Source: Faunimonas pinastri (GTDB lineage: Bacteria; Pseudomonadota; Alphaproteobacteria; Rhizobiales; Afifellaceae). From it: a stretch of 64,000 nt of DNA. The stretch is taken from contig NZ_FOFG01000004.1 in the NCBI RefSeq assembly GCF_900110915.1, positions 124,001 to 188,000 on the forward strand. The letters run 5' to 3'. The translations under genes were made by a program, and so were the position numbers. Positions 35,451 through 42,853 of the stretch are shown in pieces. Numbering within the stretch: the first letter of the stretch is position 1; the number at the start of each line of letters is the position of its first letter. The notes below the pieces were generated by a model. That model was not told the origin of the DNA. It worked only from the letters and a program-made list of their open reading frames with translations, and did no database searches.

Positions 35451-36563
35451 TCAGCGAACGATGGTGATCTTCTCCGCCGCGCGGGTCACGGCCGTATAAA
35501 GCCAGCGCTCCCGCGCCTCCCGGAAGGCAAAACTCTCGTCGAACAGGACAACATTGTCCCATTGCGAACCCTGCGACTTGTGCACGGTCAGCGCATAGCC
35601 ATAGTCGAATTCGTCGGAATTCTTGCGCAGTTCCCAGGGAACGCTTTCCGGCCCGGTCTCGAACATCGCCTTCTGCACGCGAACCTTGGCAGACGGGCCG
35701 AACCGCCCCTCCTCCTCCGATTTCACCACCAGGTTCATCACCGGGCCGGGCTTGTCGCCGACGAACGTCACGCGCCAGAGGCTGCCGTTCAGCAGTCCCT
35801 TCTCGGAATTGTTGCGGAGGCAAACGAGCTTGTCGCCGGCCGAGGGAAGCAGGCCGGTGAAATCCTTCAGCTGCCGGATCCGCTGGTTGTAGAGCTGGCG
35901 TGTCTTGTTGCGGCCGAGAAGCACCTGGTCGGCCGCCAGCACCTGCTCGCTGTCGATCTCGCGCTTGGAGATCACACGGCTCTCGCCGAACTCGCCGTAT
36001 TCGAGCCTGCCGCCCTCGCGGATCACCTGCGCCAGCGCGATGATCGGGTTGTCGCGCGCCTGCCGGTGCACCTCCGTCAGCATCACGTCGGGTTCGTGCT
36101 CGGTGAAGAAACCGCCACCGGAAACCGGCGGCAACTGGCCGGGATCGCCGAGCACCAGGATCGGCGTGCCATAGGACAGGAGATCGCGGCCGAGTTTCTC
36201 GTCCACCATGGAGCATTCGTCGATGACGACGAGCTTGGCCTTGGCGACGGAGCTCTTCCGGTTCAGCGAAAAACTCGGAAGCAGGTCGCCCGATTCCTCC
36301 TCCGTGGCCTCGCCACGCGGGCGATAGATCATGGAGTGGATGGTGGAAGCGCCGGCGCAGCCCTTGTTGCGGAGCACCTGCGCGGCCTTGCCGGTGAAGG
36401 CCGCGAACAACACGTCGCCGTCCACGCCTTCCGCCAGGATGCGGGCAAGCGTCGTCTTGCCCGTGCCGGCATAGCCGAACAGGCGGAAGATCTGCTGCTC
36501 GCCATCCTTGAGCCATTTCGCAACGGCCTTGATGGCATCATCCTGCTGCGGGGAAAATTCCAC
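35451..36563 (-). CDS. RecD-like ATP-dependent DNA helicase (AAA_30/UvrD-like C-terminal)
   Basis: 370 residues, much shorter than full RecD. Walker A RLFGYAGTGKTTLARIL lies near residue 28, FTGKAAQVLRNKGC (motif Ia) and KLVVIDECSMVDEKLGRDLL (Walker B, DEC) follow, then ILVLGDPGQLPPVSGGGFF (motif III), and YALTVHKSQGSQWDNVVLFD with WLYTAVTRAAEKI (motifs V-VI) close the helicase. It resembles stand-alone RecD2/Dda-type superfamily 1B helicases, which unwind DNA 5' to 3'. It stands alone. A role in replication fork restart or repair is inferred from the family. Confidence 0.92.
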   Translation of the reverse strand: MEFSPQQDDAIKAVAKWLKDGEQQIFRLFGYAGTGKTTLARILAEGVDGDVLFAAFTGKAAQVLRNKGCAGASTIHSMIYRPRGEATEEESGDLLPSFSLNRKSSVAKAKLVVIDECSMVDEKLGRDLLSYGTPILVLGDPGQLPPVSGGGFFTEHEPDVMLTEVHRQARDNPIIALAQVIREGGRLEYGEFGESRVISKREIDSEQVLAADQVLLGRNKTRQLYNQRIRQLKDFTGLLPSAGDKLVCLRNNSEKGLLNGSLWRVTFVGDKPGPVMNLVVKSEEEGRFGPSAKVRVQKAMFETGPESVPWELRKNSDEFDYGYALTVHKSQGSQWDNVVLFDESFAFREARERWLYTAVTRAAEKITIVR

Positions 36564-36665
36564 GGTCGCTTCGGGTCTGTTTCAGGTCGGGAGGAACGGC
36601 CGGCGAATCCGGCCACTCACCACCGCATAGCATTCAATCCGCCCGGAACACAACGCGAACGCGCG

Positions 36666-37241
36666 TCACATCGCTTCCGGGCCGCGGGCGAGCGCAGCCA
36701 CGCCGGTACGGCAGACCTCGACCAGCCCGACCGGCTTCATCACGGAGATGAAGCGTTCCACCTTGGCGGTCCGCCCGGTGAGCTGGAAAATGAAATGGTC
36801 GGAAGTGGCGTCCACCACCTTGGCCTCGAAGGCATCGGCCAGCCGCAACGCCTCCGCGCGGATGTCGCCGGTGCCGGTCACCTTGACCAGCGCCAGTTCC
36901 CGCTCCAGCGACGTCTCGTCGTTGCGCTGCAGGGAGAGTTCCGTGAGGTCGTTCACCCGGTGCACCGGCACGAGGCGGCCCAGGTGGTTCTTGATCTGCG
37001 TCAGCACCGGACGTGTCGCCGTCGTCACGATGGTGATGCGCGACAGATGGCGGTCGTGCTCGGTTTCGGAGACGGTGAGGCTGTCGATGTTATAGCCCCG
37101 GCCGGAGAAGAGCCCGATCACCCGCGCCAGCACGCCCGGCTCGTTGTCGACCAGGATCGACAGCGTATGCCGCTCTTCCGGATCGTGCCTGTCTTCCAGG
37201 AAATAGGCCGAGGCCGGCGGGATAAGCGCAGATTCAGACAT
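36666..37241 (-). CDS. ilvH: Acetolactate synthase small (regulatory) subunit
   Basis: 191 residues from the ATG (MSESALIPPASAYF). The ACT domain at residues about 25-100 contains HTLSILVDNEPGVLARVIGL, the valine-binding loop, and SGRGYNIDSLTVSETEHDRH; the C-terminal domain runs through ELALVKVTGTGDIRAEALRL and SVMKPVGLVEVCRTGVAALA. It binds valine and confers feedback inhibition on the IlvI catalytic subunit. The gene overlaps the 3' end of the YqhA-like gene by 8 bases and belongs to the attenuated ilvI transcript. Confidence 0.95.
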   Translation of the reverse strand: MSESALIPPASAYFLEDRHDPEERHTLSILVDNEPGVLARVIGLFSGRGYNIDSLTVSETEHDRHLSRITIVTTATRPVLTQIKNHLGRLVPVHRVNDLTELSLQRNDETSLERELALVKVTGTGDIRAEALRLADAFEAKVVDATSDHFIFQLTGRTAKVERFISVMKPVGLVEVCRTGVAALARGPEAM

Positions 37242-37806
37242 TGTGTTTCCCCAGGTCGGTCGGTGGCGGCGGCGCGATCTCGCCGGGCCGCTCGCCGCCG
37301 CGTGTTTCTTCAAGAGGCGGAATCGGCTCCGCGGCGGGTTCTTCCCCGTGGCCGAGTTCCAGCAGCCGGATCGCAACCGCGATCATCAGGATGGAGCCCG
37401 GCAGGACCAGCATGGTCCAGGTGAAATGCCCTTCCGATTCCACCACCACGCGGGCAAAGATGACGATGAGGACGACGACGACGACCTCGGCCAGGATCTC
37501 CTTGAGCTGGCCGACACCGTCGATCTTCATCCAGTTGGGCAGGAGGCGCGTCGTCCGCTCCGGCAGGCGGAACACGAAGCCGATGGCGATCCCGTAGGCG
37601 AAGATCACCAGGACGACGCCGAACAGGAAAGCATCCACCGCCTCCAGCACGGGGACGGTGACATGCCCCTCCGTTCCGGCCGCCAGCAGATGCCAGGCAT
37701 GGATGAGGTGCAGGCTGCCCTGATAGAACATCAACAGCGAGCCGATCAGCGCGCCGGCCGACCCGATCAGCATGATCCCGCGAAACCAGAGCAGAACCCG
37801 AAGCAT
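37234..37806 (-). CDS. YqhA/UPF0114-like membrane protein
   Basis: 190 residues starting at the ATG with GAGGGGGATTG upstream. Four hydrophobic helices are arranged as in YqhA: LLWFRGIMLIGSAGALIGSL, VDAFLFGVVLVIFAYGIAIG, ILAEVVVVVLIVIFARVVVE and TMLVLPGSILMIAVAIRLLE. A Pro/Glu-rich cytoplasmic tail follows. The function of the family is unknown. Its placement between ilvI and ilvH, overlapping ilvH by 8 bases, puts it inside an amino-acid operon. Confidence 0.82.
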   Translation of the reverse strand: MLRVLLWFRGIMLIGSAGALIGSLLMFYQGSLHLIHAWHLLAAGTEGHVTVPVLEAVDAFLFGVVLVIFAYGIAIGFVFRLPERTTRLLPNWMKIDGVGQLKEILAEVVVVVLIVIFARVVVESEGHFTWTMLVLPGSILMIAVAIRLLELGHGEEPAAEPIPPLEETRGGERPGEIAPPPPTDLGKHNV

Positions 37807-37889
37807 CAATCCCCCTCGCCCGCGCGTGCCCGAAAGCGTCCGGTCGGAACTCCGGGCAGGAGCCACCGGCCGGACTTCCAAGCCGCAGT

Positions 37890-39662
37890 CTAGACCAGCG
37901 CCCTGCCGGCCGCGCCGATGGCGTTCGCGACCGCCTCGTCGTTGGCTTCGTCGGCAAGCAGCATCTCGTTATGCGCCTTGCCCGACGGAATCATCGGGAA
38001 GCAGTTCTCCAAGCTTGCCACGCGGCAGTCGAAGAGCACAGGCCGGTCGACGGCGATCATCTCGTTGATGGCGCTGTCGAGTTCGCCGGGCGTCTCCGCC
38101 CGAATGCCGACGGCGCCATAGGCTTCCGCCAGCTTCACGAAATCGGGCAGCGATTCCGTATAGGAATGCGACAGGCGGTTGCCGTGCAGGAGCTGCTGCC
38201 ATTGCCGCACCATGCCCATGTACTGGTTGTTCAGGATGAACACCTTGATCGGCAGGTTGTGCTGAACGGCGGTGGAAAGTTCCTGCATGTTCATCAGCAC
38301 CGAGGCATCGCCGGCGACGCAGACGACCAGGCTACCGGGATGCGCGACCTGCACGCCGACCGCGGAGGGCAGTCCGTAGCCCATCGTGCCGAGACCGCCG
38401 GAGGTCATCCACCGGTTCGGCTCGTCGAAGCCGTAATACTGCGCCGTCCACATCTGGTGCTGGCCGACCTCGGTGGTGACGTAGCTGTCGCGTCCGCGCG
38501 TGAGCTCATAGAGCCGCTGAACCGCGTATTGCGGCATGATCACGTCGTCGGACTTCTTGTAGGAGAGCGACTTGCGGGCGCGCCACTTCGCGATTTGCGT
38601 CCACCAGTCCGCGAGTTCCTGGCGCGGGCGGAGCCCCTCCTCCCGCCAGACGCGCTGGATTTCCGACATGATCTGCCCGGCGTCGCCGACGATCGGCAGA
38701 TCGACACGGATGTTCTTGTTGATCGACGACGGATCCACGTCGATGTGGATCTTGCGCGAGCCCGGCGAGAAGGCATCGGTGCGGCCGGTGATGCGGTCGT
38801 CGAAGCGCGCGCCGACGCAGATGATCAGGTCCGCGTCATGCATCACCATGTTGGCTTCATAGGTGCCGTGCATACCGAGCATGCCCAGCCAGTTGTCGCC
38901 GGAAGCCGGATAGGCGCCGAGGCCGGTCAGCGTCGAGGTGACCGGGAATCCCGTCGCGGCGACGAGTTCGCGCAGCAGGCGGCTCGCATCCGGGCCGGCA
39001 TTGATGACGCCGCCGCCCGTGTAGAAGACCGGCCGCTCGGCTTCGGCCATCATGCGCGCGGCATAGCGGATCGCTTCCGGATCGCCCTGACGCGGCGGCT
39101 GGTAGCCGAGATGGCGGCGCGCCTCCACCTGGTTGGGGCCGACATAGGTGCCGATGGCGAATTGCACGTCTTTCGGAACGTCGACGAGAACCGGGCCGGG
39201 ACGGCCGGTGGTCGCGACATAGAAGGCCTCGTGCAGGATGCGGGCGAGGTCGTTCACGTCGGTGACGAGGAAATTGTGCTTGGTGCAGGCGCGGGTGATG
39301 CCGACCGTGTCGGCCTCCTGGAAGGCGTCCGTGCCGATCAGATGCGTCGGGACCTGCCCGGAAATGCAGACCAGCGGGACGGAATCCATCAGCGCGTCGG
39401 TCAGCGGCGTCACCATGTTGGTCGCGCCGGGACCGGACGTGACGAGGACGACGCCGGGCTTGCCGGTGGAGCGGGCATAGCCCTCCGCCGCATGGCCCGC
39501 GCCCTGCTCGTGCCGGACGAGGACGTGGCGGACCTTATCCTGCTGGAACAGCGCGTCGTAGATCGGCAGTACGGCGCCGCCGGGATAGCCGAAGAGGTGT
39601 TCCACCCCCTGATCGGCCAGCGCTCTCAAGACGATTTCCGCGCCCGTCATCTGTTCCGCCAT
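37890..39662 (-). CDS. ilvI: Acetolactate synthase large (catalytic) subunit
   Basis: 590 residues; the ATG at 39662 is preceded by GGAGGATAAG. It is a thiamine-diphosphate enzyme that condenses pyruvate with pyruvate or 2-oxobutyrate. The catalytic Glu lies in VRHEQGAGHAAEGYAR, followed by VLVTSGPGATNMVTPL, the FAD-binding middle domain, and the ThDP motif VVCVAGDASVLMNMQELS through VFILNNQYMGMVRQWQQ. Upstream lie a short leader peptide and a textbook attenuator, so transcription should respond to branched-chain amino acid supply. It is followed by the yqhA-like gene and ilvH. Confidence 0.97.
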   Translation of the reverse strand: MAEQMTGAEIVLRALADQGVEHLFGYPGGAVLPIYDALFQQDKVRHVLVRHEQGAGHAAEGYARSTGKPGVVLVTSGPGATNMVTPLTDALMDSVPLVCISGQVPTHLIGTDAFQEADTVGITRACTKHNFLVTDVNDLARILHEAFYVATTGRPGPVLVDVPKDVQFAIGTYVGPNQVEARRHLGYQPPRQGDPEAIRYAARMMAEAERPVFYTGGGVINAGPDASRLLRELVAATGFPVTSTLTGLGAYPASGDNWLGMLGMHGTYEANMVMHDADLIICVGARFDDRITGRTDAFSPGSRKIHIDVDPSSINKNIRVDLPIVGDAGQIMSEIQRVWREEGLRPRQELADWWTQIAKWRARKSLSYKKSDDVIMPQYAVQRLYELTRGRDSYVTTEVGQHQMWTAQYYGFDEPNRWMTSGGLGTMGYGLPSAVGVQVAHPGSLVVCVAGDASVLMNMQELSTAVQHNLPIKVFILNNQYMGMVRQWQQLLHGNRLSHSYTESLPDFVKLAEAYGAVGIRAETPGELDSAINEMIAVDRPVLFDCRVASLENCFPMIPSGKAHNEMLLADEANDEAVANAIGAAGRALV

Positions 39663-39724
39663 CTTATCCTCCGGTCCAGCGCTTTCCTGTGCGCCGGGTC
39701 TTCCGTTTTCTCGAATTCGGCAAC

Positions 39725-39749
39725 AAAAAAGGGCCCCATCGGGACCCTT
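39725..39749 (-). terminator. Attenuator terminator of the ilvI operon
   Basis: On the minus strand AAGGGTCCC, GAT loop, GGGGCCCTT, then T residues (six As on the plus strand at 39725-39730). It sits between the leader peptide and ilvI. A competing pairing exists: GCGCACC inside the leader coding sequence (39803-39797) with GGTGCGC (39761-39755), so ribosome position can decide the fold. Confidence 0.92.
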
Positions 39750-39778
39750 GAAACGCGCACCAGCTTTCGCGGCGACCC

Positions 39779-39832
39779 TTAAAAGGCCACCCCGCCGGTG
39801 CGCAGACATACGATAAGCTCGAATTTGCTCAT
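39779..39832 (-). CDS. ilvI leader peptide
   Basis: A 17-residue frame, MSKFELIVCLRTGGVAF, rich in branched-chain codons (Leu, Ile, Val, Leu, Val), ending 30 bases before the attenuator terminator. The predicted transcription start (7 bases past the -10) falls at or next to its ATG, so the leader mRNA may lack a 5' untranslated region, as described for the trp leader of Sinorhizobium. Confidence 0.85.
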   Translation of the reverse strand: MSKFELIVCLRTGGVAF

Positions 39833-39839
39833 GACGAGC

Positions 39840-39868
39840 TTTCTAGGGCTCTGGCTTGCGCCGGTCAA
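39840..39868 (-). promoter_or_regulatory. Sigma70-like promoter of the ilvI operon
   Basis: Minus strand: TTGACC (39868-39863), a 17-base spacer, then TAGAAA (39845-39840). The -35 is near consensus. Predicted start is around 39833. Confidence 0.65.
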
Positions 39869-39876
39869 GCCGCAAC

Positions 39877-40428
39877 TCACTCCGCCGTCTCCTTCTGGTG
39901 CGCCTCGATCTCGTCCAGCACCGCTTCGGGCGCCACGTCCTTCTTGATCTCGTTGATTTCGGCGTCATGGCCGGAAACCGGAACCTGAAGATGCTTGGCG
40001 ATCATTTCCACCAGTTCCGCGAGCTTCGTCAGTTCGTGCTCGGCCAGAAGATTGATCTGCAGGTCGAGATCGGCCCGTCGGTCGGCCGCGGCAGCCATCC
40101 GGTTCTGGCTGATCAGCACGAAGGTGGACAGAAAGATCGCTTCCACCGAGGCGATCATCGCCAGCGTCACCAGCGACGGATCGAAGCGGGGGACCTTCGG
40201 GATCAGCCCGACATTCACTGAGATCCAGAGCCCGTAAAGGACCAGGTGGACGTAGACGAAGACCATGCTGCCGGCGAAGGCTGTGATCTTCTGCGCCACT
40301 TTCTGCTGCGTGGAAGCGGAGGCTGCCTCCCGCTTCCGCCGCCCCTCCAGCGCCTCGATATTGCGCCGCAGCGATTCGCTCAGGGACTCAGGCTTGGGAG
40401 GAGATACGGTCGGCGTGTTCGATGACAT
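39877..40428 (-). CDS. DUF1003 membrane protein
   Basis: 183 residues from ATG 40428, with GGAG eight bases upstream; an ATG four codons earlier is possible. Two transmembrane helices lie in the middle (KITAFAGSMVFVYVHLVLYG and LVTLAMIASVEAIFLSTFVL), followed by the family signature SQNRMAAAADRRADLDLQIN and a helical acidic tail. DUF1003 proteins are conserved inner-membrane proteins of unknown role. It stands alone upstream of the ilvI promoter, transcribed in the same direction. Confidence 0.9.
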   Translation of the reverse strand: MSSNTPTVSPPKPESLSESLRRNIEALEGRRKREAASASTQQKVAQKITAFAGSMVFVYVHLVLYGLWISVNVGLIPKVPRFDPSLVTLAMIASVEAIFLSTFVLISQNRMAAAADRRADLDLQINLLAEHELTKLAELVEMIAKHLQVPVSGHDAEINEIKKDVAPEAVLDEIEAHQKETAE

Positions 40429-40532
40429 CGAAGGCTCCACAGCGGGACCGCCGATCCCGCATCAACTCTGGTTATCCAGAAAGCGGTTGGCCACCGATAG
40501 GTTTCCTCTCCTGCCCTGCGGCGGAAGGCCCG

Positions 40533-41024
40533 TCAGAAGATACGCCGCATGTAGCGGGCGTTTTCGTCGTAGCTGGCGAGCTTGGCCCGGAGCTCGGGAC
40601 GATCCTCGATCCTCAGGCCGTGGCGCTCCCAGAATGGCGCCGAACCATGCACCGCCACCAGTGAGAGGCTTGGGAAGCGTCGACCGGCGCGGTCGATCAG
40701 CTCGATCACCGCCTGCGACCCCGCTCCTCCCCGCCGCGCCTCCGGCAGGAGCGCGATGTCGTGGAGATAACAGGTGCCGGGCACCTCCGGCAGGCGATGA
40801 AGGAACGTGTCGAGAGCGGGGACCGCGCCGTCGTCCCAGGGATGCGAGATCAGGTAGCCGACGACGACGCCGCTTCGCTCCAGCACGCGGCAACCCTCGG
40901 GATAAAGCGCCAGCCGCTCCGTCAGCACCTCCGTTCGCTCGAAAAAGCCCGGATGCACCACGGCCGCGACAGCTTCCACCGCCGCCATGTCATCCGGAAG
41001 CATGAGCCGCCAGCTTTCAGGCAT
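40533..41024 (-). CDS. GNAT family N-acetyltransferase
   Basis: 163 residues from ATG 41024, overlapping the miaA stop by 8 bases. GNAT motif A is CYLHDIALLPEARRGGAGSQ, with the R-R-G-G-A-G acetyl-CoA loop, and SLVAVHGSAPFWERHGLRIE forms the motif B region. The acceptor is unknown. Overlap with miaA indicates cotranscription, but no functional tie to tRNA modification is evident. Confidence 0.9.
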   Translation of the reverse strand: MPESWRLMLPDDMAAVEAVAAVVHPGFFERTEVLTERLALYPEGCRVLERSGVVVGYLISHPWDDGAVPALDTFLHRLPEVPGTCYLHDIALLPEARRGGAGSQAVIELIDRAGRRFPSLSLVAVHGSAPFWERHGLRIEDRPELRAKLASYDENARYMRRIF

Positions 41025-41934
41025 CGATCCTCTCCCAATCCGACATCTGGTTCCTGAACCACGTTCCCTGTCGCTTCGCATAGCGGCGCGTCTCCTGCTG
41101 GGCCCGCGCGATCGCGTCCGCCGGTTCCATTTCGCCGGCCAGCACGGCGGCGAACTCGCGAACGCCGATAGCCTTCATGGCCGGCAGCTCCGGCGATAGT
41201 TCCAGCTTCAAGAGATCGCGCACCTCGTCCAGCGCTCCCGCCGCGACCATTCCCTCGAAGCGCCGGTCGATGCGGCCGTAGAGGACCGGTCGCTCGGGCG
41301 AGAGGACCAAGCGGCGAGCCGACCCGGCGGGCAGCAACGGCGCCGATGTTTCCTGCTCCTGCCAGTCGAGCAGCGAGCGGCCGGTCGCGTCCAGAACCTC
41401 CAGCGCGCGGACGATACGGGTGGAATCGCCGGGCTTCAGCCTGGAAGCGGTCGCCGGATCGCGTTCCGAGAGCAGCGCATGGAGCTCTTCCGGCCCGCTC
41501 TGCTCCAGAGCCTCCAGCCAGCGCCGGCGGATTTCCTGCGCGATCTCGGGAACGGCGGTGAGCCCTTCCGTGAGCGCGCGAAAGTAAAGGCCGGTGCCGC
41601 CCACCACGATTGCCAGCGCGCCCTGTGCGCGGGCCTCCGCCAGAACCGGCGCGATATCGCCCAGCCACCGGCCGACGGAATAACGCTCCGACGGCGGCAC
41701 ATGGCCATAGAGGCGATGCGGCACGTCCGCCTCGGCCTCCACGTCCGGACGCGCGGTCAGCACCCGCAGGCCGCCATAGACCTGCATGGAATCGGCGTTG
41801 ATCACCGCCGCCGCGCGGCCTCTGTCCATGGCGTGGACCGCCAGCGAAGCGGCCGCGGCCGACTTGCCGCTGGCGGTAGGCCCGGCTATCAGCACCGGAC
41901 GCCCTTCTTCCACCAGATCCGCCGGGAAATTCAT
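41017..41934 (-). CDS. miaA: tRNA dimethylallyltransferase
   Basis: 305 residues. It transfers dimethylallyl to N6 of A37 in tRNAs reading UNN codons. The P-loop is VLIAGPTASGKSAAAASL (residues 14-31); AAVINADSMQVYGGLRVLTA holds the catalytic Asp, IVVGGTGLYFRALTEGL and DSTRIVRALEVLDATGR follow, and the C-terminal end has AIARAQQETRRYAKRQGTWF. The ATG used shares two bases with the divergent serB ATG. In-frame GTG codons at 41913 and 41895 are shorter alternatives but the P-loop would then be almost N-terminal. Confidence 0.94.
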   Translation of the reverse strand: MNFPADLVEEGRPVLIAGPTASGKSAAAASLAVHAMDRGRAAAVINADSMQVYGGLRVLTARPDVEAEADVPHRLYGHVPPSERYSVGRWLGDIAPVLAEARAQGALAIVVGGTGLYFRALTEGLTAVPEIAQEIRRRWLEALEQSGPEELHALLSERDPATASRLKPGDSTRIVRALEVLDATGRSLLDWQEQETSAPLLPAGSARRLVLSPERPVLYGRIDRRFEGMVAAGALDEVRDLLKLELSPELPAMKAIGVREFAAVLAGEMEPADAIARAQQETRRYAKRQGTWFRNQMSDWERIDA

Positions 41935-42832
41935 GGCCAACGTCCTCAACCTCATTGCCAATCCCGCCCGGTCGCCGATCGGGGATGCCGCCGCCGAACA
42001 GGCCCGCCGCGCCGTCGAAGATGCCGGCGGCGCTCCGGCCGGGGCCGACTGGCTTTCCCCCGGCGAAGCGCTGGACCTTCCCTTCTCGGGCGATCCGGCT
42101 GCCGTGCTGTCGGCTGCCCGTGCCGCATTCCGCGATATTCCGGTCGACGTCAATGTGGTCGCGGTCGAGAAGCGCCGGAAGCGTCTGCTTCTGGCCGACA
42201 TGGATTCCACGCTGATCGAGCAGGAATGCATCGACGAACTCGCGGCCGAGATCGGCGTCGGCGAGCGGGTCGCGGCGATCACCGAGCGGGCGATGCGCGG
42301 CGAGATCGAGTTCGAGCCGGCGCTCCGGGAGCGGGTGGCGTTGCTGGAGGGGCTCGCCACGGCCGTCACCGACAAGGTACTGGCGGAACGCATCCGCGTG
42401 ACGCAGGGCGCGCCCGCAGCGGTCGCCACCATGCGCAGACACGGGGCTTATGCGGCCCTGGTTTCCGGTGGGTTCACGGTCTTCGCCGGGCCCATCGCCA
42501 TGCGGCTCGGCTTCGACGAGTTCCGCGCCAACCAGTTGATCGTCTCCGGCGAGACGTTCGCCGGCCGGGTCAACGAGCCCATTCTCGGGCGCGAGGCCAA
42601 GGTGGAAGCGTTGCGCGATCTCGTGGCCCGGCACGGTCTCGACCTGTCCGAGACGCTGGCCGTCGGCGACGGCGCGAACGATCTCGGCATGATCAAGCTC
42701 GCCGGTCTCGGCGTGGCGTATCGCGCCAAGCCGGCCGTGCGGGCGGAAGCGGCGGCGGCCATCGAGCACGGCGATCTCACCGGTCTCCTGTTCCTGCAGG
42801 GCTATCGCCGCGAGGAATTCGCCGAAGGCTGA
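41933..42832 (+). CDS. serB: Phosphoserine phosphatase
   Basis: 299 residues. The last step of serine synthesis. An N-terminal regulatory part of about 80 residues is followed by the HAD core: LLLADMDSTLIEQECIDELA with nucleophile Asp89 and Asp91, YAALVSGGFTVFAGPIAMRL (motif II Ser), and AVGDGANDLGMIKLAGLGVA (motif III/IV). The start MANVLNLIANPA is typical of the group. Its ATG overlaps that of miaA on the other strand (CATG). It converges on the degP-like gene with a 21-base gap. Confidence 0.96.
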   Translation: MANVLNLIANPARSPIGDAAAEQARRAVEDAGGAPAGADWLSPGEALDLPFSGDPAAVLSAARAAFRDIPVDVNVVAVEKRRKRLLLADMDSTLIEQECIDELAAEIGVGERVAAITERAMRGEIEFEPALRERVALLEGLATAVTDKVLAERIRVTQGAPAAVATMRRHGAYAALVSGGFTVFAGPIAMRLGFDEFRANQLIVSGETFAGRVNEPILGREAKVEALRDLVARHGLDLSETLAVGDGANDLGMIKLAGLGVAYRAKPAVRAEAAAAIEHGDLTGLLFLQGYRREEFAEG

Positions 42833-42853
42833 CCGCGTCGGGTCCGGGCAGGC

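Noticed and set aside
35562-37424. A 620-codon plus-strand frame across the RecD-like helicase and ilvH genes
   Set aside because: It spans two well-supported minus-strand genes and the gap between them, and has no recognisable domain.
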